This document shows, in pieces, positions 55,163 to 63,900 of a stretch of DNA of 64,000 nt (position 1 is the first letter of the stretch; each line of letters starts with the position of its first letter). The DNA is taken from the NCBI RefSeq assembly GCF_000233695.2, contig NZ_CM001488.1:3871971-3935970 (forward strand). Reading direction: 5' to 3'. The stretch comes from Desulfobacter postgatei 2ac9. GTDB lineage: Bacteria; Desulfobacterota; Desulfobacteria; Desulfobacterales; Desulfobacteraceae. Below the pieces are notes generated by a model. It was not told where the DNA came from. It saw nothing but the letters and a program-made list of their open reading frames with translations, and did no database searches. The position numbers and the translations under genes are program-made.

Positions 55163-56266
55163 ATGAAATATAATAATGAAACAGCTCGGATCGGCCATAT
55201 CTCTTTTTGGGGTTTTTGCAGTCATCTTAGTTTGAAAATATTAAGATCCGTCCTGGCCTGGGGGATTCTTTTTTCTTTGACCATGATCCCTTCCGGTGCC
55301 ATGGCCCAAAACAAAGCTGACCTTGCAGACGGTCTGTATGCAAAAATGGATACGGATAAAGGAACCATTCTTCTTGAGCTTTTTTACAAACAGGCCCCGT
55401 TGACTGTTACCAATTTTGCAGGGCTTGCTCTGGGAAAAATGGATACAGATGTTAAAAAGGGCGAAAAGTTTTACGATGGACTGACATTTCACCGGGTGAT
55501 TCCGGATTTTATGATCCAGGGTGGAGACCCCCAGGGCACGGGCCGGGGAGGTCCAGGATACCGGTTCCAGGATGAGTTCAGTCCTGAATTAAAACATGAC
55601 GCCCCCGGAATTTTGTCCATGGCCAATGCAGGCCCGGGCACCAATGGCAGCCAGTTTTTCATTACCCACAAAGCCACCCCTTGGCTGGACGGCAAACACA
55701 CGGTGTTCGGCAAGGTGATCAAGGGCATGACGGTGGTCAATGCCATAGAAAAAGAGGATAAAATTAAAACCGTTGAGATCCTGGCAGTAGGGGATGAGGC
55801 AAAGGTTTTCAGAACAGATCAGGATGGCTTTGATGCCATTATTGCAAACAGGAAAGTCCAAATTAAACAGGAAAAAATTAAAGAGATGGAAGCATTTAAA
55901 AAAGAGATGCATGAAAAATATCCCGATGCCGTGGAAACCGAATCCGGTCTGATGTATGTGCCGGTACAGGAAGGCACCGGCCCTGCCGTTATGTCCGGGG
56001 CAAAAGTACAGGTGCATTATACGGGGCTGTTCACCAACGGCAAAAAGTTTGATTCCTCCCGGGACCGGGGCAACCCCATTGAATTCGTTCTGGGTCAGGG
56101 GCAGGTGATCAAAGGCTGGGATATCGGGATTGAAGGCATGAAAAAAGGCGAGGCCCGGCAGCTGTTGATTCCGTATCCCCTGGCATATGGTGAGCGCGGG
56201 TATCCTGGTGCGATTCCGCCCAAGTCCACCCTGATATTCGATGTAGAGCTGGTAGACTTCCAATAG
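55163..56266 (+). CDS. Exported cyclophilin-FKBP fusion, dual peptidyl-prolyl isomerase
   Basis: 367 residues. A hydrophobic segment ending SGAMAQN after about 30 residues is a signal peptide, so the protein is likely periplasmic. The cyclophilin domain covers about 55-215, with [28 protein letters not shown] and [10 protein letters not shown] charged helical linker ([17 protein letters not shown]) leads to an FKBP domain at about 265-367 ([56 protein letters not shown]). Both active-site regions look intact. Role: folding of exported proteins. AGGA lies eight bases before the ATG. Confidence 0.93.
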   Translation: MKYNNETARIGHISFWGFCSHLSLKILRSVLAWGILFSLTMIPSGAMAQNKADLADGLYAKMDTDKGTILLELFYKQAPLTVTNFAGLALGKMDTDVKKGEKFYDGLTFHRVIPDFMIQGGDPQGTGRGGPGYRFQDEFSPELKHDAPGILSMANAGPGTNGSQFFITHKATPWLDGKHTVFGKVIKGMTVVNAIEKEDKIKTVEILAVGDEAKVFRTDQDGFDAIIANRKVQIKQEKIKEMEAFKKEMHEKYPDAVETESGLMYVPVQEGTGPAVMSGAKVQVHYTGLFTNGKKFDSSRDRGNPIEFVLGQGQVIKGWDIGIEGMKKGEARQLLIPYPLAYGERGYPGAIPPKSTLIFDVELVDFQ

Positions 56267-56269
56267 ATA

Positions 56270-56974
56270 TTAATTGAGTACCGGCATGTTCTTCATTTGT
56301 TTTAAGATGCGGGATTGGCGTTGCAGGACATAGGGGTCGGGGGTGACTGCAGACCGTTTGTGGGGACTTGGCAGGATGGCAGCCAAAAGGGCTGCCTGTT
56401 TAGCTGTCAAATCTTTGGCATCGCAGGAGAAATAGGCTTGGGCTGCCGCCTGGGCACCCACATTGGCCCTTCCCCAGTCTACGGTATTAAGATAGATCTC
56501 CAGAATTCTTTTTTTATCCCAGACCAGTTCAATCATGACCGTGTACCAGGCTTCGGCAAGTTTTCTGGCGAAGGTGCGGCTTGAGGGAAGAAAAAGGGAG
56601 CGGGCTGCCTGCATGCTGATGGTGGATGCCCCCCGAAATCCTTTGTGGTTAATGATCTCCTCCACGGCATTTTTTATTTCCCTGAAATCAAATCCATGGT
56701 GCTCCATGAAACGCTGGTCTTCGGAGGCCAGCACGGCCTGTTGTAGATATACGGATATCTGAGCGATATCCTTCCATTCATAGGCCCTGGCCTTGAAAGG
56801 CATCTTTTTATAGGCTGCAATGGCCTTTTCATAAACCATGTTGACCGTGAAGGGCGGATTGAAAAATCTGAAGGCGACAACCTGGAGAAATGTGGTTGCT
56901 ACGACGGCAATAACCAATCCGGCAACGGTTTTTTTTGTCCAGCTCATAACTCTTTTTTTTAGATTTTTATTCAT
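56270..56974 (-). CDS. mtgA: Monofunctional peptidoglycan glycosyltransferase
   Basis: A 234-residue GT51-family enzyme that polymerises lipid II into glycan strands. One N-terminal transmembrane helix (about 15-36) anchors it in the inner membrane. SEDQRFMEHHGFDF contains the catalytic Glu. RGASTISMQAARSLFL, RKLAEAWYTVMIELVWDKKRILEIYLN and AQAYFSCDAKDLTAKQAALLAAILPSP are the other family blocks. Length is normal. It ends three bases from the convergent isomerase gene. Confidence 0.95.
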   Translation of the reverse strand: MNKNLKKRVMSWTKKTVAGLVIAVVATTFLQVVAFRFFNPPFTVNMVYEKAIAAYKKMPFKARAYEWKDIAQISVYLQQAVLASEDQRFMEHHGFDFREIKNAVEEIINHKGFRGASTISMQAARSLFLPSSRTFARKLAEAWYTVMIELVWDKKRILEIYLNTVDWGRANVGAQAAAQAYFSCDAKDLTAKQAALLAAILPSPHKRSAVTPDPYVLQRQSRILKQMKNMPVLN

Positions 56975-57226
56975 TTTTTCTTGGGGTGGGTCCAGGCCAT
57001 TGCTTTTTTAAATTTCGATTTTTAAGAATATTGCCAAACCACAAATCTAAGGGTATCTTTATTTTTACGCAGAAAACTGCATGTACAACCCCGATTTTAA
57101 AGTTATACTGATATATGGCGGTATCATCCAAACCCCGTGTGAAGAATATATCAATATCAATATTAATTTGCCAGACCTGGATTTTGCTGCGGCCGGACGA
57201 GCCGCCGGGGAGTGTAAGTTAAAATA

Positions 57227-57520
57227 ATGGACCTTACCCTGCTGGTGGACAATACGACGTTTACAGACCGTTATCTGACAGCCGAGCCTGGTTTGTCAAA
57301 ACGGACCATTGAAGGTCTTGCCGTAAAACATCCGAAACTTGTGGCCCATCCGGAAGTTTTTTCTTCGGTGTCTGTTGACGGACTTGCGGAGATCGGGTCT
57401 CTGGTGACAAAGGAAAAAGCCGCTCGTCACATGGCGCTGACCCTGACTAAAACGCCTGTCAACTTAAGTTCCCGCCTTGTTTTTTTTAGGTGAAATCCCC
57501 AGGGAAAATTTGATCCCAGG
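57227..57520 (+). pseudogene. Metallo-beta-lactamase-fold protein, internally deleted and frameshifted
   Basis: The first 23 codons (MDLTLLVDNTTFTDRYLTAEPGLS) match the opening of an MBL-fold hydrolase family. The next part (EGLAVKHPKLVAHPEVF, LAEIGSLVTKEKAARHMALTLTKTPVNLSSRLVF) matches a region well past the metal-binding HxHxDH of that family. The active-site segment is missing, so an internal deletion is likely. A run of T at 57478-57486 then shifts the frame: with one T fewer it would continue as FLGEIPREN. No intact product is expected. Family assignment is from memory of these motifs. Confidence 0.6.
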
Positions 57521-57585
57521 CCTTGACGCTATAAATATGACTCTGTGCCGGATTCTATCCCGGTCACTATCGTGGGCGATCTCCA

Positions 57586-58092
57586 TTACCGAAACATTTT
57601 TGGGGTTAAAAACGCGGTGAGCTGCATCCTGCGCAGGCCGATATCTGTCCATGAATCTGCGTCCAGTTCCAGCCGGACATAGGCGCAGGTAGGCAGCTTT
57701 TCTATGGTTGTGTCTCCCACCCGGTTGCAGAAGTCATGAAATGCCGGATTATGGCCCACAATAACGGCCTGCTCAATGTTTGCAGGCAGATCGTCCCGGC
57801 AGAATTCCAAAAGGTCGTGGGCGTTGAAGGTGTATAGTTTTTCTGCCACGGTCCAGGTAAAAGAGATCTTTTTAAGACTGCCGGCAATTCTTTCAATGGT
57901 TTCCCTGGCCCGGGCTGCAGGGCTTGTGAAAACATTGGAAAAATCACAGCCTGCTTTTGCAATTTCAGGCGCCATGACAGCGCATGCCCGGATGCCCCTT
58001 GGGGCCAGGGGTCTGTCAATATCTGCAAGGCTTGTCTCCTTCCAGCTCGATTTGGCATGACGGATGAGGTGAAGAGTTTTCATCGTTGACAT
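57586..58092 (-). CDS. sixA: Phosphohistidine phosphatase, SixA type
   Basis: A 168-residue histidine-phosphatase-superfamily protein. LHLIRHAKSSW gives the catalytic RH(G/A) motif, SPAARARETIERIA follows, and VIVGHNPAFHDF contains the second catalytic His. No signal peptide is seen. SixA-type proteins dephosphorylate phosphohistidine in signalling or phosphotransfer proteins. Start 58092 has GGAG five bases upstream; a longer frame to 58215 lacks homology. Its target here is unknown. Confidence 0.88.
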   Translation of the reverse strand: MSTMKTLHLIRHAKSSWKETSLADIDRPLAPRGIRACAVMAPEIAKAGCDFSNVFTSPAARARETIERIAGSLKKISFTWTVAEKLYTFNAHDLLEFCRDDLPANIEQAVIVGHNPAFHDFCNRVGDTTIEKLPTCAYVRLELDADSWTDIGLRRMQLTAFLTPKMFR

Positions 58093-58555
58093 AAGTACTC
58101 CAGTCCATAAAAAATATGCTGCAAAATAATACGATATGATTACATGGATACGCAAGTCCTGCTGACACTCATTTTTACAAAATTTTAAGTTTTCGTTCAG
58201 ATTTCGTTCAGACACTAAAATATGATGAAAAGGTTAAAGTGATCCGTGAATATGAAGTCTGTTCAATGGGTTGGAAACCAGTGTGCAATTTATTGAAGTG
58301 GACGGTTGACTTTTTATTATCCAGGGAATTATGTTTGTATTTTACGCCATTTTTAGTTAGCATATGAGCCATATGGCAAAGCTGGCTTCACTATAACGAC
58401 CATGTCCTGACGGATACAACAAACAATGAAAGATGTGAGTATTGAGAAAACAGCTTGTTTTAAATCTCACTACTCATAACTTTCTTATAAAAACTAATGA
58501 GCAAATGAGGTGGAATATTGTTAACACGAAATAAAAATAAGGGGGGGGAGGGGAT
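58093..58555 (+). other. Intergenic stretch with poly-G ribosome binding site
   Basis: No gene or RNA is recognised. A weak promoter-like TTGACT (58306-58311) is followed at 17 bases by TTATGT. Just before the next gene, eight G residues (58541-58548) extend into AGGGGA, forming a very G-rich Shine-Dalgarno whose length could vary by slippage. Confidence 0.4.
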
Positions 58556-59719
58556 TTGAAACAAATTAACAATTGGTCGGCATTGCACTTTTTAGCCTCT
58601 TTGGGTGCAGGGGGAATGGTGGTTACTTTTTTTATGTATTTTTTGTTCTGGGTCCCCCATCCTGGGAGACCGATTCCCGTTTATGCGGACTGGTTTTCCC
58701 ATATACAAACCGCAAGTACAGGGAAACAAGCTATGATGCTTTTAGGGCTTGCCGGCATTCTTTTTTTCGCCTGGTTACATTTCAAATGGCTGTTTTTAAA
58801 TTTTACTCAATACCGAATTTTTAAGGCAAACGGAGGGGTAAAAAAAATTATCGGAACCAATGCCCATACACAACTTATGGCAATGCCGTTAACTTATGCC
58901 ATGAGTCTCAATATCTGTTTTATTCTTTCAGCCATTTTTATCCCGGGGTTATGGAATGTCGTTGAGTGGCTCTTTCCCATCTCGATATTTGTGTTTACGA
59001 TCATCGGTGTGTGGGCCAGTCGAATTTATCTGGATTTTTTTAGTCTTGTCCTGCAGAGCGGCAGTTTTGATCACACAGCCAACAATTCACTTAGCCAAAT
59101 GTTACCCAGTTTTGCCTTTTCCATGGTTGGTGTCGGGCTGGCTGCCCCGGCTGCAATGAGCCAAAATACCGTTGTTATCGGAATTAGTTATTTGTTATCA
59201 ATTTTTTTTACAACAGGGGCGTTATTCATAGGGCTGATCAAATTGATTATCGGCATGAATGACATGATCAAACAAGGGGTGTCCCGGTCATCCCTGCCGA
59301 CGCTTTGGGTGGTGATACCGATATTGACGACAGCAGGCATCGCCGCAATGCGGTTAAGCCATGGTCTTCATTCCCTGGAACTCGGCCATGGTGCCCCAGA
59401 TTATATTTTGCTTGCAATCATTTTTTCCATCCAGATCGTATTCTTTCTTCTGGGATGGTCTGTCATGAAACGGATGAAGTATTTTAAGGCACTACTCAAT
59501 CATGAGGAGGACACACCTGTAACTCTTGCGCTGATTTGTCCCGGTGTCGCTTTTGTTGTTATGGGTCACTTCGTTTTGAACAAAGTGATCGCAGCAGTCG
59601 GAATTCTAACGAAATTTGATTATACTTACATGGCGATTTCTTTTGTCTTGATTGTTTTGCAGTTCATTACAGGTTGGTTATTGATCAGGCTTGCACGCAA
59701 GCAGCTGCGGTATACTTAA
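58556..59719 (+). CDS. Polytopic membrane protein, about ten transmembrane helices
   Basis: 387 residues, mostly hydrophobic helices joined by short loops (LLGLAGILFFAWLHFKWLF, YAMSLNICFILSAIF, PISIFVFTIIGVW and so on). It loosely resembles the tellurite-resistance/SLAC1-type transporter fold, and from memory the family annotated TsoY, which has selenoprotein members. Neither assignment is firm. The start is TTG at 58556 behind GGAGGGGA; no ATG with a ribosome binding site occurs before the first helix. It precedes the selenocysteine peroxiredoxin gene by about 200 bases, and a functional link is possible. Confidence 0.7.
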   Translation: MKQINNWSALHFLASLGAGGMVVTFFMYFLFWVPHPGRPIPVYADWFSHIQTASTGKQAMMLLGLAGILFFAWLHFKWLFLNFTQYRIFKANGGVKKIIGTNAHTQLMAMPLTYAMSLNICFILSAIFIPGLWNVVEWLFPISIFVFTIIGVWASRIYLDFFSLVLQSGSFDHTANNSLSQMLPSFAFSMVGVGLAAPAAMSQNTVVIGISYLLSIFFTTGALFIGLIKLIIGMNDMIKQGVSRSSLPTLWVVIPILTTAGIAAMRLSHGLHSLELGHGAPDYILLAIIFSIQIVFFLLGWSVMKRMKYFKALLNHEEDTPVTLALICPGVAFVVMGHFVLNKVIAAVGILTKFDYTYMAISFVLIVLQFITGWLLIRLARKQLRYT

Positions 59720-59738
59720 CGATAAGTTTGTTTTTAAT

Positions 59739-59753
59739 ACTCGATCATCGAGT
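59739..59753 (+). promoter_or_regulatory. Palindrome between membrane protein and peroxiredoxin genes
   Basis: ACTCGATCATCGAGT is a perfect 7-1-7 palindrome, 20 bases after the membrane protein stop. It may be an operator for the peroxiredoxin gene or a small terminator stem; no T-run follows (AAAA instead). Confidence 0.35.
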
Positions 59754-59927
59754 GATAAAAAATGCGGACTGTTTGCATGGTTCAATTCCAATTTTTTATT
59801 GTTATAACCCATAAAAAAAGGAGGAGGAATGGCTTCGGTTGGATGTGAGAGACCACACGCTGGTTTGATTGAACAGGAAGAAAAAAGTAAACAAGAAATA
59901 AAAGAAACTAAAAAAGGAGTTGTTAAT

Positions 59928-60539
59928 ATGATTCGTGTAGGACAAAAAGCGCCTGATTTTCAGGCGCCGGCATATTATAAGGGTGATTTTACCTCTATTA
60001 AATTGTCTGACTATCTTGGCAAGTGGGTTGATCTTTGTTTTTATCCCGGCGATTTTACATTTGTCTGAGCCACCGAAATCTCGGCGGTCGCTGAGAAAAA
60101 TGAAGAATTTGAAAAACTGGGCGTACAGGTGCTGTCCATGAGTACGGACTCCATTTTTGTTCATAAAATGTGGGAAGCGGCAGAGCTGTCAAAAATGGTG
60201 GGAGCAGGAAAAATACCATTTCCCATGTTGTCTGATGGCGGCGGAAAGATTGGGCAGATATATGGTGTATATGATGAGAATGCGGGTGTGGATATCCGGG
60301 GCCGTTTTCTCATAGATCCCGACGGCGTTGTCCAGGCATTTGAAATGCTATCACCGCCTGTGGGACGTAATGTATCTGAAACAATCCGGCAGATACAGGC
60401 CTTCCAGCTTGTCAGGGAAACCAAGGGAGCCGAGGCCACGCCGTCCGGCTGGAGACCGGGAAAAGTAACGCTTAAGCCGGGACCCGGCTTGGTAGGTAAT
60501 GTATGGAAAGAGTGGAAAACACAAATGGCATTTGATTGA
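59928..60539 (+). CDS. Selenocysteine-containing peroxiredoxin (PrxU-like)
   Basis: 203 residues if TGA at 60066-60068 (codon 47) is read as selenocysteine. Frames on both sides are the same. The joined protein is a clean AhpC/Prx1-type peroxiredoxin: [14 protein letters not shown], then [15 protein letters not shown], where U replaces the peroxidatic Cys of FVCPTE, and [21 protein letters not shown] and [14 protein letters not shown] follow. No resolving Cys is present in the C-terminal part (ATPSGWRPG). Start 59928 has AAGGAG eight bases upstream. It reduces peroxides in the cytoplasm; the reductant is unknown. The machinery (selA-D) is outside this window. Confidence 0.87.
60069..60088 (+). 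promoter_or_regulatory. Candidate bacterial SECIS stem-loop
   Basis: Directly after the UGA, CCACCGA (60070-60076) pairs with TCGGCGG (60081-60087), one mismatch, around the loop AATC. The loop lies closer to the UGA than in the standard E. coli element, so a larger alternative fold may be the real SECIS. A structure here is expected if codon 47 is selenocysteine. Confidence 0.45.
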
Positions 60540-60568
60540 AACGATTAAAGCGATAATAAGTGTTTATC

Positions 60569-60609
60569 AGGGGGCATGCTGAAGCTGGTAAGTTTTAGTA
60601 TTGCCCCCT
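60569..60609 (+). terminator. Hairpin between peroxiredoxin and UspA genes
   Basis: AGGGGGCA (60569-60576) and TGCCCCCT (60602-60609) pair perfectly around a 25-base loop. It lies between two convergent genes and could terminate both; the T-run is short (TTCATATT). Confidence 0.4.
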
Positions 60610-60694
60610 TCATATTGTCTATTATAACCCGCCATGCTCCATAATTAATACCAGCCCGTGCGGCTTAACGACCCGTTTCGTTTAACGTAAAAAA

Positions 60695-61183
60695 TCAGTT
60701 TACAACCCACACGGTACAATCAACAGCCGATTGAACGACCTTTGTCGAAACCGAGCCAAACAAAAACTCTTCAGCTTTGCTCACTCCGCGCCTACCGATT
60801 ACAACTGTATCGTAATTCCCTTCTTCCCTGATCCTCAAAATATCCATACCGATACTGCGTCCGGTAGTACATATATCTGTATCATGAAATGGAGATTTGC
60901 AACTAGCAAAATATTGTTCAGTTACAACATCAGCACAAGCACCTTGTTTTATGAGGCTTTGCTTTGCCAATGACAGCTTTTCAGTCATTTCGACTTCGTT
61001 TTTTCTACACTGACTGACCCAAATTTCATCATCAGGGTAAAGATCCTTATCCGGCAGCCTTTCGACATAAAGGATTAAAACTCGGGATATGGGGTAATGC
61101 TTCACTATATCACCCACATATTCAACCGCTTTGAAAGAATTTTCAGATCCATCAAATGCCACGAGAATCTTATTAAGTGTCAT
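60695..61183 (-). CDS. Universal stress protein, UspA family
   Basis: 162 residues. The N-terminus KILVAFDGSENSFKAVEYV and C-terminus VIGRRGVSKAEEFLFGSVSTKVVQSA give the ATP-binding UspA pattern G-x2-G-x9-G-S. Cytoplasmic. It follows the kinase-like gene by 30 bases on the same strand and is probably cotranscribed. Its Shine-Dalgarno sits in a run of nine G (complement of 61191-61199), unusual and prone to slippage. Confidence 0.93.
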   Translation of the reverse strand: MTLNKILVAFDGSENSFKAVEYVGDIVKHYPISRVLILYVERLPDKDLYPDDEIWVSQCRKNEVEMTEKLSLAKQSLIKQGACADVVTEQYFASCKSPFHDTDICTTGRSIGMDILRIREEGNYDTVVIGRRGVSKAEEFLFGSVSTKVVQSAVDCTVWVVN

Positions 61184-61213
61184 AATTTCACCCCCCCCCT
61201 GTTTAATTAGACA

Positions 61214-62179
61214 TTATAAAGACCGAATCTCTTTTAAACTTTTATTCATATCAACCAGTATTTCATCTACCGACTCATAGAAAACCGAACTTGAAGACGA
61301 TAAATGCATCAAGATATTATTTAATGAGTTTGGAATATAATTATATATTTTCTTCACATTAACGACACGGTTGCCTATAACTACAGAGTAATCACCTGCA
61401 TTCAGTGTATTGAGAATAGAATTTTCCGTTCTGAGTTCCAGCAAAGTCTGCATAGTAAGATTTGCTTTACCGACAAGATACACAAGAATGCTTTTTAATC
61501 CGAAAATATCCAGAGCAAAGGGATTTTCGTAAAGCTCAAACGCATAATCAAAGTCGATCCACCGATATGCGCCGGTGCCACTTTCAACCCACAAGTGATC
61601 ACGCCGGATATCGCCATGTTTTTCATCGTGGCTGTGCAAAAAACTGATTGCTTCGCACGCATTGATAAACTTCTCAAGTATATCAGGAAAATATTCATGA
61701 AAATAAGTTTTATGATCCACCGGGATATCGTCCACCACAACGTCAAGCCGCTTTCCGCGAATGATATCCAAGACCCTGACATTATTTCCTGCTGTGTCAT
61801 CCTTAGAATATCCCTGCATGAAACGCATATCCCCTTTAACAAGATCTAAGATTCTAGCTTCTTTACGAGGACTTCTATAACACTTAATTTCGAACGGCCC
61901 AATATGCATTGGAAATGTTTCATAAAAGGCTAATTTTAAAATTTGAGACTGACCGGATTCAAGATGCTTAACGCGCTTTACCCAATATTTCGGGTCAACC
62001 AAGCCAAATCGGCGCTCCTGCTCATTTTTAAGTACAAGAAAATGCTCATTTCCAAGTTTCATGACATCACTGTAATCAATACTCATAAATTCAGTCGAAT
62101 CAGTGAAAATTTTCCCAAAACGGGACATTGGGGAATCAGGCATATACTTATGGATAAGTTTTTTAACCTCACTACTCAT
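61214..62179 (-). CDS. Protein-kinase-like protein (Rio/Bud32-type fold)
   Basis: 321 residues. The C-terminal half has the kinase catalytic loop HGDIRRDHLW and a WIDFDYAFE segment in place of DFG, with ISFLHSHDEK just before it. The N-terminal half is less conserved, and a Lys for ATP contact (ILKLAFYETF) is only tentative. Start 62179 has AGGAG five bases upstream, overriding a longer frame to 62209. Cytoplasmic, and in an operon with uspA. It may phosphorylate a stress or metabolic target; whether it is an active protein kinase or a small-molecule kinase cannot be told. Confidence 0.75.
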   Translation of the reverse strand: MSSEVKKLIHKYMPDSPMSRFGKIFTDSTEFMSIDYSDVMKLGNEHFLVLKNEQERRFGLVDPKYWVKRVKHLESGQSQILKLAFYETFPMHIGPFEIKCYRSPRKEARILDLVKGDMRFMQGYSKDDTAGNNVRVLDIIRGKRLDVVVDDIPVDHKTYFHEYFPDILEKFINACEAISFLHSHDEKHGDIRRDHLWVESGTGAYRWIDFDYAFELYENPFALDIFGLKSILVYLVGKANLTMQTLLELRTENSILNTLNAGDYSVVIGNRVVNVKKIYNYIPNSLNNILMHLSSSSSVFYESVDEILVDMNKSLKEIRSL

Positions 62180-62208
62180 AGACACTCCTGATATTATATA
62201 TGAACTCA

Positions 62209-62222
62209 ATGATCCAGATCAA
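62209..62222 (-). promoter_or_regulatory. Fnr-type box before the kinase/UspA operon
   Basis: ATGATCCAGATCAA differs by one base from the box before the ferredoxin gene. A -10-like TATAAT on the minus strand (62193-62198) lies only about 20 bases away, so the box would overlap the -35 region. That suggests repression or an unusual activated promoter. Confidence 0.5.
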
Positions 62223-62313
62223 GCAACATAACACCGCTTATAAACTTATCAAAAGGGTACCACAACAGAGTTAAAAGTAAAATAGCAAGGCTAATTTATT
62301 TCAACTCCCAGGT

Positions 62314-62595
62314 TCAGCCTATTTTAAGAACCTTTGCTCCCCTGATGGTTCCTTTTTTCAGTGCTGCCAAGGCCTGGTTAGCCTCTTCAAGTGAGAATTC
62401 CTCAACCTCCGGCCGGATGCCAAACCGGTCAGCCAGGGTTAAAAATTCTACTACATCCTTACGGCAGATATTGGCAACACTCTTGATCTCTTTTTCCATC
62501 CAAAGATGAGCTGGATAATCCAGTTTTAAAAGGTAATCCTCCTGATAATCCTGATAATCCGATAATCCGGGGACATCTATGATAAGTTTTGTCAA
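62314..62595 (-). pseudogene. C-terminal fragment of a zinc-type alcohol dehydrogenase
   Basis: Residues about 28-93 of this frame (LWMEKEIKSVANICRKDVVEFL, EFSLEEANQALAALKKGTIRGAKVLKI) are the last 65 residues of the zinc-dependent alcohol dehydrogenase family, which is normally about 340 residues long. The preceding 25 residues are unrelated and overlap three tandem copies of GATAATCC (62544-62568). No catalytic or cofactor domain remains. It is probably a relic left by an insertion or deletion near the adjacent mobile element. Confidence 0.75.
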
Positions 62596-62919
62596 GGGGA
62601 AAATGTAGATTTCCCTTCACTTTTTAAAGACATTCTCCAAAAGCGTTAAATGGCCCATTGCATTAACTCCTGATCTTTTTAATCTATTTCATTTAAGTGC
62701 CAAAAAGATAAAGATCTTTTGACCAGACATCTATTTGCTGTATCAGGTCCTTTTGTAAAGGAACCATCACAGAAGATTAAGTTTGGGTAAACCCGCTGAC
62801 CTTGAAACACTATAAATGATGTATCACGGCGGTTGCCGATCACATAGTCCCCAGAAAGCAAGGACCAGCGGGAAGATCTATTGTAAATGCAATGCTATTA
62901 ATTTATCAATGCGACCGTA
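62596..62919. other. Intergenic DNA between decayed genes
   Basis: No gene, RNA or clear promoter is recognised. It lies downstream of the transposase remnant and may contain an element end, but no terminal inverted repeat is seen. Confidence 0.3.
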
Positions 62920-63900
62920 TCAGGCAGCCTGATATGGAGCTGTCACCTCAAAATCCTTTTTGGATTTTTCAACAGCCAGCATATAGGCTACAAGTTTTCT
63001 TGCTACGGCCAGGGTCGCTCTATTCTTGTTTCCCTTTCTCAATTCCCTTTCATGAATTTCAGCCAATTGAGGATTCCAATGTGGTGCAAGTTTTGCCGCC
63101 TCAACCAGAACAGTTTGCAAATGTTTATTTCGTTTTTTGGATATCGGACCACGACTTTCTTTGCCGGCAGATTCTTTTTGAGCCGCGCAAAGGCCACAAT
63201 AACTAACTGCCTGACGTACTGCTCCAAATCGCTCTACCTCACCGACTTCCAACACCCAGGTTAAAGCCGTCACCTCTCCAACCCCACCAATTGTTTGCAG
63301 CCGGGTTACCCGTTCTCGGATCAGCGGGTTTTCTTTTAGCACCCGTACGAGCTTTTTGAATATTAGTAAAAATCTCCAGATTTGACCTGCTAAGTTTTAA
63401 CATTTCTGAGACGGATGATGAGACATGCTCAATGGTGTCCATTAATTCCCAGAAATAGCGTTTGCCATGTAGCTTTTTTTTGTTGTATTCAGCACAGACC
63501 TCCATTAAAAGTCCAGAGAATTTATTTTTAGTTTGGGTTGCTGTTCTGACTATGTGGTTTCTGTATCTTAAAATTCTTCTTAATTCTCGCAACTCGCTCG
63601 GAGCCATATAACATTCCGGTAACAGATCAACTCTGAGAAGGTCACATATTTTCTGGGCATCAGATAGATCGTTTTTCTTTTAGCTGCTGTAATCGCTTTG
63701 AGCATTTCAGGATGAGCGACCTTGATATCATCGGCATAAGGTTTTATGAAGTCATAAATCCAAGCCGGTAAACATTGTTGCTTCCATTAGCAAAAAAATT
63801 CATGTCCTGTGAGCCATTTTCAATGGCCGCTTTGCTAGATTTTAATTATATCCGGTTGAAATCGTTCAAGCGCTTCAATATATTTTTGTGCCCGGAACAT
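62920..63900 (-). pseudogene. IS110-family transposase, frameshifted
   Basis: The C-terminal part (LKENPLIRERVTRLQTIGGVGEVTALTWVLEVGEVERFG, ASYCGL-like VSYCGLCAAQKESAGK) is the Transposase_20 domain of IS110 enzymes, with SKKRNKHLQTVLVEAA after it. The middle (ELRELRRILRYRNHIVRTATQTKNKF) is the linker, and the N-terminal pieces (IYDFIKPYADDIKVAHPEMLKAI, NDLSDAQKICDLLR) belong to the DEDD domain. At least three frame breaks separate these, near 63345, 63680 (with an in-frame TAA) and 63765. Decay makes activity unlikely. The element may extend past the window end. Confidence 0.85.
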
